Of a stretch of DNA of 64,000 nucleotides, positions 29,642 to 62,013 are shown one piece after another. Source of the DNA: Amoebidium appalachense (lineage: Eukaryota; Ichthyosporea); the NCBI GenBank assembly GCA_963693365.1, contig CAVNZM010000015.1:3844001-3908000 (forward strand). Reading direction: 5' to 3'. Each line of letters starts with the position of its first letter. Within the stretch, counting starts at the first letter, position 1. Both the position numbers and the translations under genes were made by a program. The notes beneath the pieces are model-generated. The model was not told the DNA's origin. It saw nothing but the letters and a program-made list of their open reading frames with translations, and did no database searches.

Positions 29642-30818
29642 CGGTTTGGTCCGACACCTGTGGGGTTGGTTCCCACTTGTCGCTTACGGGGTCGTATGCA
29701 CGACCTTCCGCCAGCGCGAACAGTTCGCAGAAGAGCTCGATTTCCATCTCGCATCGGCGTTTGCGCTCGAGCAGTTTCTCACCAGAAAACATTGGTTCCT
29801 TCGTGTCCGTGTCTATCACGCTCGTAGCATCGTTTTCCAACTTTGCGAGGAACTCTTTTGCCTTGCTGATGCGTACACGACAACGTGTGGCGCACGCATT
29901 CTTAGCAGACACTTTACGTTCTTTGTCTGCTTTCTGAATGTTTTCCGGCGCGCATGGGTCGTAGCTTGGGAGGTGGGTGAAGAAGCTTCCACACCCCTTT
30001 GTCGCGTCACGGATGAACGCACGGTTATAGTCGCCCCGTACTGCTACTTCCAGCACATCGTATCCAATGAAGGACAGACAAAGGATGCGAGAGCACCGGA
30101 AGCCGAGAGCCTTGAAGATGGACCACATGGCCCTGTGTGGGCGTCTGCCGTGCTTGACTTTGAAATACACCCTCTCGTATTTGGGTGGGATGTTGATGTT
30201 ACCGTTTGCTTGGGTGTTCCCCTTAGCCGGCGGTTTGGGAGGGGAGTTGCGGCGGTACTCGTTGCCTGCAAGAATGCTGGCATATGTTTCCTTGGCAATT
30301 TGGCGGAGCTCGGGTGTTTTACGAGAGTTCGCATATTCTAGGAACTCTGCCGGGAGCTGTGCTTCCGGTCCTGTGTTGTTTTGTGTTGGGGTGGAAATGT
30401 CTCCGTCGCGAGATGTTTGCTCATGAGTTTTGGGGTTTTGCGATCCACTAATGTTTAGCTGGGCTGTGAGTGAATCAATGGTGAGCTTGAGTTGGGTATT
30501 TTCTGTTTGGAGTTTTTCTATCATGTTCTTGAGTGGTAACAGCTCATTTAGCTGTTTCTTAACGAGGGCAAGTTCTGCCAGTACTGTATCAACCGAAAGT
30601 TTCGGCATGGTTGTTATTGTGTTTCTACGGAGTGGTGTGGTGTTATTCTGAATGGGTAGTGTATTGTAAATAGGTGTTGCGCTTAGTCTAAGGCGATGTT
30701 TTTCTGGTTGTGCATCTGTGGTAGGTGTATCTGCTGGACGTTTTAATGGTCGCACATGTGTGATGGGTGTAGATGGAACTTTGAAAGAGGTTCTGAAACG
30801 ATTATAGGCATGTGCCAT
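29634..30818 (-). CDS. LINE ORF1: RNA-binding coiled-coil protein
   Basis: 394 residues, immediately 5' of ORF2. About 1-70 is basic and disordered, with a bipartite-like basic cluster (RPLKRPADT). About 73-125 is a leucine-heptad coiled coil (LAELALVKKQLNELLPLKN). After a polar linker, about 205-265 (YERVYFKVKHGRRPHRAMW through VAVRGDYNRAF) resembles a single RNA-recognition fold of the kind found in LINE ORF1 proteins. A basic/acidic C-terminal part ends VSDQTDA. Expected role: trimerise and coat element RNA as a nucleoprotein with chaperone activity. The fold assignment is inference from spacing and composition, with no search. Frame intact. Confidence 0.85.
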   Translation of the reverse strand: MAHAYNRFRTSFKVPSTPITHVRPLKRPADTPTTDAQPEKHRLRLSATPIYNTLPIQNNTTPLRRNTITTMPKLSVDTVLAELALVKKQLNELLPLKNMIEKLQTENTQLKLTIDSLTAQLNISGSQNPKTHEQTSRDGDISTPTQNNTGPEAQLPAEFLEYANSRKTPELRQIAKETYASILAGNEYRRNSPPKPPAKGNTQANGNINIPPKYERVYFKVKHGRRPHRAMWSIFKALGFRCSRILCLSFIGYDVLEVAVRGDYNRAFIRDATKGCGSFFTHLPSYDPCAPENIQKADKERKVSAKNACATRCRVRISKAKEFLAKLENDATSVIDTDTKEPMFSGEKLLERKRRCEMEIELFCELFALAEGRAYDPVSDKWEPTPQVSDQTDA

Positions 30819-30841
30819 GACATGGATGGGGGTGTTCCCCG

Positions 30842-33292
30842 GCCCTTAGGGCCACGGATGGCCTGGTTTAGGGGTGGATGCGCGAAGGATACTATTTATT
30901 AGCAGATAATAAAGAGCGACATTTGAATCGATGTGTGCGACTGAATCGATGTGTGCGCGACTGAATCGATGTGTGCGCGACCGACCACGTGTACAGCTGT
31001 CACACTTGACTCAGTTGACTGAGCCGCGTGACGTAACGAATAAGCGTTGATTGGCTCGGAACGCATCAAATCTATAAATGGTAACTGCTTTATTAAAAAA
31101 ATTGCGCGGTTGCCATGTAAAGTAGTCTTCGAGAAATTGTTGACATCTTCCTTACTGTATGCATGTATACTGTACATAATCTTCACCGAATACTCGGAAA
31201 TGTAAAATGTAAATTCAACGTTATTCGTAGTGTACCCATATACAGTACAGTATATTGCATGCTTATATATATATACTTGCATGCGCAGAGCATGTTTTGT
31301 CATCAGCGATGGGGGATCAGGGAAATCGAAGGCTCCAAAATTCGTAAACGGGCGGTCACTCTGAATCCTGGTGTGGGTCAACGTCACTGAACCGGATTCC
31401 TCTTACACTCCATCCCCTGGGGGTTGATAAATCAAAAAAAAATCACCCATTCTTGACTAGTTTAAAAAAGTAGTTTTCCTTTTCCTCGTTCCTATTTCCT
31501 AATAGAATCTCCTATGCATGTAAATGAATGTAGTGAATATCCATAATCAATCTTGAGTAATAATTAACTAATCAGTTGGATAAATATAGCTAATTTGTAG
31601 TTATTGACATGTACAGTATCATATCAAATGACAGTCCTGTATTACTAATTAATTAGTGGTGGCCGCGGCCCAGGATGAAGTTTGATAAACTTTGAAAAAA
31701 AAAAAAAAAAGGAAGAAGGTAGGTTATGAGGGGGGCCTGTTGGGAAGCAGCAGTAATGATGTCTTCTTGCGGAGTGTGGTCTGGTCAACATCGATCGATG
31801 CATATGACTACATAGTTGGAGCAAACTCGTTTCACGCATACACGTACACTTAAGGTTTTGCCCGCTGGTGTCCTTTGTCACTTGTAGCTTTATTTTTATT
31901 TCGTAGCTTTGGTTTTTTCAGTTCTATTGGTGGGTATGTAGCCTGTGGCTGCACGTTGCCTTCATCAACGGATCAATAAAACCGAGTCAAAAGAAAAAGA
32001 AAGGGGGGTTTACGCACCCGGGCTGGGGGGGGATTCCAACCATGACCCTAAACCGCAGCCAATGCGCGCACCAGACTTGTGTACGTACACTCGCACAGCC
32101 TTGCAATCGTAAAAAATAATGTTGGCCAATATTAGGGCCACTGTAGCAATTTTTCCCCAGCCTGGACGGCCCTACTGAAGAAAATCCTTATATTTTTGCC
32201 GTGGTAGAGCCACTGATTGAAGTTCAGCGAACCTAACACCGAAAAACATGGGGACACTTTTGTAATAGGCTTTCCTGGCAACCCATGATAATTTCACAGC
32301 CTGGACTCGATGACTCAATTTGACAGCGTTCGGGAACTTATTTGTGTATGTACTGAGAAAATCAGCGATGATGTAAAGAAAATCTATGATTATAGTAAAA
32401 TGTGCCTATTATCATGATTGGTAAAAATAATCGCTGGTTCTGACTCCAGCAGTCCAGTTTCTGAGTACAAAATAAGTAATCGATGATGATCAGATTCCAC
32501 ACAGGTCCGGCCCACAAATATTTGTTCGAATCTAAACAAACCAATCAAATCGCTCCTTGGCACCGAACCAGATTTGATGGAACGGCAAGTTGCAACTTGC
32601 AAGTTGCAATGCTCAAGGTTTTGGTCGCAAACCTGACCAGGCTCTCGAGCTCAGGATAAACTTGAAGAAACAGTTCTCTCACTCACAACATGCTGTACAC
32701 AGAGCACACTCTGCACGTTGCACACCCCCAGTTCTGTTTACTTGCTCGAACTATAGTCCATGTTTTTGAATTAACCTTCCGATTTTACCTTTCTCGTTTT
32801 CCATGGCAATCGACGTCTGCAATTGAATACGATAAGTTTGCTTCAAACTTCGAAGGAAGATCCGTGGGGTGAGATATCTTTGCCACTACAACTAGTAGCT
32901 GCATACTGTAGTTTTGTTGCTACGGGAGAAGCCCAAAAACCACAACTTAATTATATGTTTGGCTGGGGTAAAGCAACGATTAGCTACCGTTTAACAGTTT
33001 TAGCCTACTTATAGGGTGCCTCTTAAGCAGACTCCACTCATGAGTGCATGTGTAAATCTGATGTGGACGTCTCAAACGAACCCGTAGAGCATTTGGCGCA
33101 CACTTTTTGTTGCACGTGTTTCCCGGTGCCTTATTTGTCAATTCAGTGATTTAAGGCTAAGATCCTCTTCCTATTGTGCATCTTCATTAGTAAGCAGTGC
33201 ATGACATCGTGCAAACACTAGTACGTACGGCAGCCTAACGCTATTTCCGGTCTGTACGTATAATTACGTGCACCCAGTTTCAAAACATCACC
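30842..33292. other. Unique AT-rich region between LINE and WOPR gene
   Basis: Tandem 20-bp units (TGAATCGATGTGTGCGCGAC) occur three times at about 30921-30985. A near-palindrome GCATGC...ATATATATAT...GCATGC spans about 31257-31284. CCAAT-type TTGATTGGCTCGG is at about 31048. An A run is at 31694-31711. A possible tRNA-like segment is at 32030-32075. This segment, unlike the gene introns, has no long TG or G tracts. No convincing exon found. Confidence 0.5.
32030..32075 (-). ncRNA. Possible tRNA-derived (SINE-like) internal promoter
   Basis: On the minus strand, an A-box-like TGGTGCGCGCATTGG is followed by a B-box-like GGTTGGAATCC. The spacing (about 32 nt between starts) is shorter than in a typical tRNA, and no cloverleaf was established. 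Weak call. Confidence 0.2.
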
Positions 33293-34843
33293 ATGCCAAG
33301 CGTGAGCTTCTACGGTTATATTCGCAGCGAGGAAGATGCACGCACAGTCTTTGAGGCAGCGACGAACGGGCAGTGCCACGTTTTTATGGACAGATTAGAC
33401 CACAAAAAGTGCCATGTGCGTGCAGGTTTTGGCTACGTTTACGACGAAAAAAACGGGAAAGTGAAAAGGTGGACGGATGGGTACACCTGGAGCGACAGCT
33501 GCCACCCGGGGGGCAAAGTTCTCATATACAGGCAGGTAGACGTAGTGCAAAAGGACAATATAACGGTGAGATTGGAAGTGAAAAACGGATTGAAGAAAAA
33601 GACCGTGGGCCACAAGACGAACGGACTACGCATCGTGTGCTACTACCACGACAGAGACTTAAAAGCATACGACGGGGACCTCGTTCTAGTTTCTCCAACC
33701 GCGACGGTGGAGGAGGAGGAGATATTGGGCCTTTTTTTGTTATCAAGAGCCCCCCCTCCCACGGCTTCTCTCGCCCACAGGAAACCAATCGCCAAATTTA
33801 CGAAAACAGCAAAGAAGGAGACCACTACACCCTCCACACCCGCACTCGAACACGGAGACCAACTACCCGCACTTCCCCCCCTTAAAGTTCACCCGAGCAA
33901 GCGGCGAAAGAGCCTAGTAAGGCAACAATCGGACCAACCCGACACGAAACGAAAACGAAGCAAAGCTGACGTGAGTGTGGAAGTGAGTCCTGAGGAGGGT
34001 GTGATTAACACCACGCCTACCTCGCAGAGTGTAATTTCTAACCCGATTTCTTCGGATTCCATCTATACTCCAAACTCTGCATTCGGCGGCGCCAGCTCGG
34101 ATGCATCGGGACAACGGGAAGTCGAACCTTTGGACTCGGTGCTCGATAAAATTGCCTTGGAGATGGCAAGTGGCGACATTTTTAGCCAACCTTACACTTT
34201 GCCAACCGCCAATAGCGGAAACACGGATGCGGGCTATAACCGCGGAGGGGAACTAGACAATGAGCACATGCCGTGGCTCAGCGGGCAGGCGTTCAGTGCG
34301 GACCCACTTGGGGCCGAAGGGAAATTTCATATTAACTATGTCAACGGGGACGCCGCGGGAGATTTGCCACTGATTTTGGACAATAGTACGATGTGGTTTA
34401 ACCAGGTACAGAACCCACCTACATCCGATTCGGCAACTTCTCACGTCATGCAAACGGCACATAATCCTGCGGCGCATACTCTGTGCATGGATTTTATCCC
34501 GGATTATACCGCAAGAGGGAGACGGGCAGGGGGTTGGACGTACTATGCGGGAGAGAGCGAAGATACGGGAATTATTGGCCGTTTTGGGGAGAAAAGAACT
34601 ATTCAGCGAGATATGGGGGGCGTAATGGAACAGCGTGAGCGAGTGTCGGAATGGGAGGGAGGGGAGGGGGGGAAGGGAGAGGACGGGCTTTGGCAGAGAC
34701 ATGAGGGGGATGGTAATGTGCATATGTATGCACCTAAAAGGGTGCTGCGGCGTACGGATACGGCGCTGAGCTTGAGGAAGATGATTGAGTTGGATTCGGG
34801 GATGAAGTACGTCCCAGGCCTAGGCTGGGCTCAGCTTGTGTGA
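33293..34843 (+). CDS. WOPR (Gti1/Pac2-family) DNA-binding protein, intronless
   Basis: 516 residues; ATG at 33293 with A at -3 (CATCACCATG). The N-terminal 150 residues match the bipartite WOPR domain: GYIRSEEDARTVFEA (8-22), the hallmark KRWTDGYTWSDS (58-69) with GGKVLIYRQ, then the second half GLKKKTVGHKTNGLRIVCYYHD (99-120; KKT and the YY-containing strand). WOPR proteins (Wor1, Ryp1, Mit1, Pac2, Gti1) are fungal transcriptional regulators of morphology and development. The C-terminal 360 residues are low-complexity and polar, as in relatives, with basic nuclear-localisation-like clusters (HPSKRRKSLVRQ, DTKRKRSKADV) and a short conserved-looking tail ending LGWAQLV. It is the only single-exon host gene seen here and has no microsatellite within it, unlike its intron-rich neighbours. 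The 3' flank is a long pyrimidine tract. Target genes cannot be inferred. Confidence 0.92.
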   Translation: MPSVSFYGYIRSEEDARTVFEAATNGQCHVFMDRLDHKKCHVRAGFGYVYDEKNGKVKRWTDGYTWSDSCHPGGKVLIYRQVDVVQKDNITVRLEVKNGLKKKTVGHKTNGLRIVCYYHDRDLKAYDGDLVLVSPTATVEEEEILGLFLLSRAPPPTASLAHRKPIAKFTKTAKKETTTPSTPALEHGDQLPALPPLKVHPSKRRKSLVRQQSDQPDTKRKRSKADVSVEVSPEEGVINTTPTSQSVISNPISSDSIYTPNSAFGGASSDASGQREVEPLDSVLDKIALEMASGDIFSQPYTLPTANSGNTDAGYNRGGELDNEHMPWLSGQAFSADPLGAEGKFHINYVNGDAAGDLPLILDNSTMWFNQVQNPPTSDSATSHVMQTAHNPAAHTLCMDFIPDYTARGRRAGGWTYYAGESEDTGIIGRFGEKRTIQRDMGGVMEQRERVSEWEGGEGGKGEDGLWQRHEGDGNVHMYAPKRVLRRTDTALSLRKMIELDSGMKYVPGLGWAQLV

Positions 34844-35455
34844 TTGTTTCCTTTTTTTCCCCCTATCTATTTCTTTTTCTTTCTTTTTCTTTTCTTTTTT
34901 CTTTTTCTTTTTTATCCTCCCTTTTCATGGAGTAAATGGTGGGTTTTTATTCTGGGATCTTGATATGTAGCCTGTACAAAGTCTTTGCATGCATGTTGTT
35001 CCATTGTGAATTATTCGGGTCCGGCTGTCATAATGGGTATACTATGTGTTGCCGATCGGACTCTTTTTAAGTTGTTAGCCTATGATCTCAGTATATCGTG
35101 ACACCATACGGGTCTTTTAAGTTCCACCTAAGTTATTAGTACTGGTATTCGTAACTTTTAAGTTAGTAAGTCGGTACAATTTCAGTTCCATAAGAGACTC
35201 CCAAATGGTATCATTTTGATTCACGAGAACACTACCAATCATTTAATAGTTACAAACGTACCACCTCCAATTTGTTAATTAGGTGCTGGCCCGATTTTTT
35301 TTTTTTTTTTACCAACGATTTTCAGGCACTGTGACGATAAGTTCAGCTATCTCGGTGGTAAAGACCGTTTTACTCTAGTAATCGTGTCACGCATATGTTT
35401 GTGTAATTCCAATGTTTGTAATAACTTATCACACGATGGTTTCGGCGCGACATCC

Positions 35456-35509
<54 letters not shown>

Positions 35510-36413
35510 ATGATCTGTTCATGTTAGTTATTAATTCATGATCGACATCCGGAGTCAGGTACGGACCTGGTTGTGGCAATGTTTTTTATACGGTGCCTTC
35601 TCGTAGCGTCTGTATTGTAACCAATACGGCCTTAAAATTTCTGTTTTTTTTTTAAAAAAAATACCTTTATGTGATAGGCCAATTAGAATCCATGCGGGTC
35701 CCGAAGGGCGGCAGCCCAAACGATCTTTGGTGGTTTCGCTGCAATACTCCATAATCTAAATTGATGATTCTTTTCCTCGGCGTACATACCGTGTATACCA
35801 TTTTTTATGAACCCTGTATCGGGGGCCTTCAGTTATGTAACTTCATGTAAACGAAGGCAGTCCAGATGGCCTACGTGCGGCATAATCTCGTTGTGAACTT
35901 AACGCTGCACCGTGGCAGATGGTTGGCCAATTACCACGAAAAGCATATTCATATGTTCTGTTTTGGCGGCCTTTGAATTTTCAACATATCGTTTTAAATT
36001 TGTTCGTAATTACTGCCCGACCGTGTTGATTACCAAGGAGTCCGGGCAACTGTATACATATAAATTGTTTGACTGCATGACTAGCCTCTACTTTTCTAAA
36101 ACTCGACCCACCTGTCTAATTTAGGTACATGTTTAAATTCAAAGGATTCGTGAAATCTAAATTTAGTTTGGTGTAGTCACTAGTCATATATGAACTATGT
36201 AGTCAAAAGCTGAGATATTCACACAGACAGTATATTCACGGCTCAGGGGTTCTAAGGCTTGCCACCTTCGAAAAAACTGGGAAGGGGGAGGGGGGGGGGG
36301 GGGGGGGGGGGGGGGAGAAGGGGGAGGGGGTGGTGGGTAGAACAACCGACTAGGGGGATGTATCGCTGTCCTCCCCTTCCCCCCCCCTCCCCCCCCCCCC
36401 CTCTCAATCCCCC

Positions 36414-36454
<41 letters not shown>

Positions 36455-36545
36455 TAGCTTCCCCTCCGCGCAGTTCGCCTCGAGCTTCCCCAGCTTACCG
36501 TAAGGTCGCAGCTCCCCACATTGGCCCCACTTCTGTAGCTCCCTC

Positions 36546-36600
<55 letters not shown>

Positions 36601-36725
36601 ACGCACAGACACGCCGTTTTCACGTTATTGCCTCAAGTTGTCCAAATTTTCCAAGACGTGTGCGTGCAATGGTGTGTGTGTATGTGCACCTGTGTGTGTG
36701 TGTGTGTATGATGTGTGTGTGTGTC

Positions 36726-36791
<66 letters not shown>

Positions 36792-37064
36792 TGTGTGTGT
36801 GAGCGCGCACCAGTGGGTGGGTAGTCTCTCCCTCTCCCCCTCTTTCTCTCCCTCTTCCTCTCTCTCTCTCTCTCTCCCCCACCCACCCACCCACCCACAC
36901 TCCCTCCCTAACTCCCACCCTCGCTCCCACCCTTCCTCTCTCCCTCTCTTTATCTCCTCTCTCTCTCTCTCTCTCCCCCCCCCCCCTCCCTCTCTCGCAT
37001 GGCGCTGGTAGCTGGGCGGCTGTATTGTCTCTGCGTGCTTGTGCGCCCACTGTGTGTGTGTGTG

Positions 37065-37152
<88 letters not shown>

Positions 37153-37244
37153 GTGTGCGGGCGCGCGTGCGCGCTTATGTGTGTGTGCTTGGCGGTAGTG
37201 TTGGTGGTGGTGGTATTGGTGGTGGTGTTGGTGTGCGTGTCACG

Positions 37245-37323
<79 letters not shown>

Positions 37324-37825
37324 GGCACTACTTTCGGTGGTGTCGGTGGAGTCACATTATTTCGACAACATCTGGTGACTTTATTGTTCTGGTACATTCA
37401 TTAAGATTTATCATTCGGAATTTGTGAGACGAAAGAAAAATCGAGTCAAAGATATTCCAAGCTGGATAGTAGTTATGCATACGATATGCTCAAGTGCTAA
37501 AACAAGAAGAAAAGGGAAAGGGAAAAAAAAAAAAAAAAAGATTTGGGTAAGTGGGTACGCGTGTGTCCGTGCTCAAATACTTTGGAACTACCAACACACA
37601 CACACACCAGCCCATTCATTCAACAAGCAGATGGGGGATACCCTGAGAAATACCCTATTACCATTGCTATATTTGGAATTTATTATTCTAATCTGAAGAA
37701 TTCACCGAAAAAACTTTAACCACATTCATACTCCAATTTGGATAAATACAAGAATGACACACCCATCTTACATGTAACACAGGGCTCTATGGACCAGAGA
37801 TATAACACTCAGGGGATATACAGAG

Positions 37826-37863
<38 letters not shown>

Positions 37864-38181
37864 CCCAACACACACATACAAGAAACTGGATCCACTATAT
37901 GTGCTTGAATAACAGAGACCCATCAATTTAATCATGACATTGCTCGAAACTTCCTTCTGGTGCAATCTTATCGCAATTACCATATATGGAAGCTTATCCC
38001 TCTCCTCTATTAGTCTCATTGCCTTGTGCCGTCGTCCTGCCAGTTGCCCCCGGCAAGTGCACACCTGGTCAAAGAACATCATGTATGTTAGATCGTAAGA
38101 TTGACCATATTTGGCTAAATGGTCAGTCCACGGATGAATGGTTGCTTGACGGAACATATGTCTTGGGTCCAAATGGGGCAT

Positions 38182-38221
<40 letters not shown>

Positions 38222-38905
38222 CCCGCCCTTCCCCCAACTCTCTCTCTCCCCTCCCTCCTTCCCCACATCTCCATTAATCCCTCCCCTCGCCCCCCCCCCC
38301 CCCCCCCCATCCCCTTCCCCTCCCCCTCCATCCGACCCTCCCTCTCTCCGTCCCTCCCTGCCTATCCCTTCCCCTCTTTCCATTCCCCCACCTTTTCGCC
38401 CCTCTCTCCCTCTATCCTTCTCTAAATCTCTGTTGCGCTCACTCTGTGTGCGTGTGTTTTTGTGTGTATGCGGGCAGGTTTGTGTGCAAGGGTATGTGCG
38501 GGTGTCGGGGTGTGTGTGAGTTTCTGTTGGGGGGAGGAAGAGGGAGGGGGGGGGGGGGGGGGGGGAGAGGGCGACTAAATGCAATAGTGTGTGTGTATGT
38601 GTTGTGTCTGTGTGTGCATGCATGTGTGTGTTCGAGCGTGTGTGTGTGTTTGTGTGTTTGTGTGTGTTTGTGTGCACGGGCGCGCATATGTGTTGTGAAG
38701 TGGGGCAAGGGGGAGAGGGGAGGGGTTGATTGGAATGTGTGTTGCCATTTAGGTGGGGGATACAATCTGGATGTGTGTGCAACGAAAGAGGAGACACACC
38801 AGGGGGGAGGAGGGGGGTGGGGAGAGGGGAGGGGGGAGGGGGGATAACATATGTATATGCATAGGTTTGTATGTGTGGGATTGTGTCCACGCACACGCAC
38901 ACACA

Positions 38906-39002
<97 letters not shown>

Positions 39003-39007
39003 TTTAC
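34844..39007. other. Gene-poor stretch downstream of WOPR and 3' of the SMG7-like gene
   Basis: 34857-34920 is a C/T-rich tract in the WOPR 3' flank. 34930-36240 is unique AT-rich DNA with a T then G run at about 35457-35507. From 36280 come G and C runs, CA (36549-36595), TG (36723-36788, 37075-37149), a 50-nt G run (37273-37322), a C run (37830-37860), another (38185-38220), and C-rich DNA to 38440. The last exon(s) and 3' UTR of the SMG7-like gene should lie in about 38000-39000, but I could not fix them. A frame ending SSNHSSVD near 38123 lacks an acceptor. Confidence 0.45.
38898..39000. repeat. C run, T run and G run in direct succession
   Basis: About 30 or more C, then about 27 T, then about 34 G with no interruption, ending at the donor of the last recognised SMG7-like exon. 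In transcript sense: donor GTAAATG, C run, A run, G run. Confidence 0.9.
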
Positions 39008-59373
<20,366 letters not shown>

Positions 59374-60286
59374 ATGTCTGCTCTGTTTACACGACATGAT
59401 GCACTCCCTACGGCGACTTTGGCGCTTCAGAATGGGGAACTGCAGCCGCTGCAACCTGCAGGGCCCTCCTGGGGCAGTCAAGTTTGCTCAATACCCGGGC
59501 CTTTTCTCCCCCTATGAAGGCCGGGCCCCCGACTTGCAGTATCCAAACCAACTGTTGAAGCAGTTCTGTCGGTTAATTGCAAGATTTACGAACTGAACAG
59601 CTTGCTGTTCTATATCCAGCATGGGGCAGCAGTTATTGCCGGGATAAAGAAGCCGAGTGTTTGCAAGGAAACGAACATGTGCTGTAACATCTTAATGCCC
59701 AACCAGCTACTGGTGCACTGCTCTTTATACATAGCAACATCATCGGCCTGGCCACCAGCGGGGAATCTTCAAACAAGTTGGTATGCTCCCGCTCCCTCTT
59801 TGCCACTAGCAACCCTTGGGCCAGAAGAAGGGGGGAGGGGATTGTGGGGGGGGGGGGGGGGTGGGAAAGAGGGAGGTGCAGGGGAAGGTAGCGGGCTGGG
59901 AGGGGAGTAGGGTTACAAGGGGAGGGGGGAGGGGAGGGGAAAGAAGGTAGCAAGGTATCTAGCACTTTTGATTTCAAAGGGTAATGGGGTTCAGGAGAGA
60001 TCGCGTGTCAGTCTCAGCATCTGTGATTCGATTTTTGGGCGGCTTGGGGTTGGGTGTTGCGGGGGGGTGCGGAGGGGAGAAGGGCATAATGGAAGGGGGA
60101 GGGGGGGGGGGGGGGGGAGGGGCGGAAGGGGGGACGGCCGCGGAGGGCATGAGGTGTAGCCTACGAGATCGATATCGGGGAAGGGGAATGGAGGGGGCCG
60201 GCCAGTGCGGGACAAGAAGTGGTCGTGGTAGGGTGCATGTGTAGGGGAGCACCGGGGGTTGGGCTTGTGTTCTGGTGTTTTTTTTT

Positions 60287-60334
<48 letters not shown>

Positions 60335-60618
60335 GAGGCAAAGGCTAATGGTGAGGCAAATCCCGAATCATTAAATGAGCACCAAGGAAGTTCAAGTTTT
60401 CATGTAGAAGGGAGAGAGGGGGAGGGGGGAAGCAACCAGTGATTAGTCGTAGTGGGGAGGGGGATTGGGAGAAAGTGATGGAGTTGGGGCCACAAGCCTG
60501 GCCCGGGGTTGGATAGGGATGGGGGGGGGGGGGGGGGGGAGGGTTGGGGGGGTGGGGTGTCGACAACTTGAGCACGTATTTACCCTAGCAATATCTTGCT
60601 TCAGCCCCCCCCCCCCCC

Positions 60619-60658
<40 letters not shown>

Positions 60659-61975
60659 CCACTACCACCCCCACAAACACACACACAACACCATCCCATC
60701 CTACCCTTGGAAGTCCATTCTTAAGTCACACACACATGCACTGCACACAACACATGATATTATGTCTCCCTCTGTGTTGGTGTCCACACATTACCTTTCC
60801 TCCTGCTCATGTTTGCTATGCTATCTGCCCCCCTCCCCCCCCCCTTCCCTTTACCTCTGCATCTTCCTTCCCTCCCGTAGTACCCTCGTGCCCTCAAAGC
60901 CAGGCTCTTCCATCCCCCCCCCTCCCCCGGAAACCTACACACTCAATTTCACCCCTTCATCATGATGGCTACGTGCCCCCCCCCCCCCCCCCCCCCCCCC
61001 TCCCCCCCCCCTCCCCCCCCCCCCCTCCCCTCCCCCGGGCCCGCCCCTCCTCCCCACCCGGTGACCTTACTTTTCATGCAAGACCCGACAACAGCCGCAA
61101 TCTCATAGCACCATCACAATATTGCTTCTCCTCAGTCCCCCCCTCCCCCCCCCCCCCCCCCCCCCCTTATCCCCAGCTGCCCCTCCCCCCTCCGCACACA
61201 CCCACACACCCTTTCCTGCCTCCTTGACAATGTAGCCATTTCTACTTTGTATAGTGTTCCTCTGCACTGATACTCTACAGGCTCTCCTTACCCTCCCTCC
61301 GGACCCTCAATCCGACCTGTCTCATCCATTCCCCCTTACTGCCTGTAACCCTCTCTTTTTTCTCCGTCCTGCCTCCCCGCCCCCCTCCCCTCCCCCCCCC
61401 CCCCCCTCCGTCCCCCCTCCCCCCCACCCCCCACCCACCCACCCCCCGAGTCATGCGCATACCATGGCAATGCACCCACCGGGTCCATGCAAATGCATAC
61501 ACCCGCATACACCCATCACACACACTCACACACCCAATTCACGCAAACCCGGTTATTTTGGGTCACATGTTTAACTGCTTAGCCAACATGGTGTTTTCAC
61601 CTGCAGGAAACAGAGCGGTAGATGCTCCACCATGGTCGGTCTGACTCACACACCAAGCGACAACACCCCCACGGTGACCACCATGCAGTAAGCACCCCCC
61701 TCCACCCCCTCCCCCCCCCCCCTCCCTGGGCGGCCCCCCCTCCACCCCCTCAACCCCCCCCCCCCCCGCCCCTCCTCATTACGGGCTGTCCCCACCATTA
61801 CCACTTACCACTCGAATACGTTGATCGAGGTGAGAGAAGAAAAAAGAACTTGAACCCAGAAAGATGCAGTCTCTTGAACCACTTCCCCACTTTCAACCCA
61901 TCCATGCACACCCGGGCACCCCGTGTCTCAAGACCGCTGTCCGTAGCACTTAGTAATGGTAACGGTGCCTACTAA

Positions 61976-62013
<38 letters not shown>

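Larger units (their letters stand above)
26281..30841 (-). mobile_element. APE-type LINE (non-LTR retrotransposon), apparently intact
   Basis: Reads on the minus strand: short leader, ORF1 (30818-29634), ORF2 (29641-26447), a 3' UTR with a CA tract of about 74 nt (26365-26438), about 35 nt of unique sequence, then a 41-nt A tail (T run 26289-26329). GTTCCCCG occurs at 26281-26288 next to the tail and at 30834-30841 beyond ORF1, a candidate 8-bp target-site duplication. If real, the element is 26289-30833 with a leader of only about 15 nt. The true 5' end could instead lie further up, beyond the 20-bp tandem repeats at 30921-30985. No stop or frameshift interrupts either ORF, so the copy is probably young. 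No RNase H domain recognised. Confidence 0.93.

Noticed and set aside
38001-38180. Protein-like frames on both strands near 38001-38180 (one ending SSNHSSVD, one containing DRKIDHIWLNGQ)
   Set aside because: Neither has a usable acceptor or donor next to the C run, and the two strands conflict. Possibly part of the SMG7-like 3' end, but not supportable.
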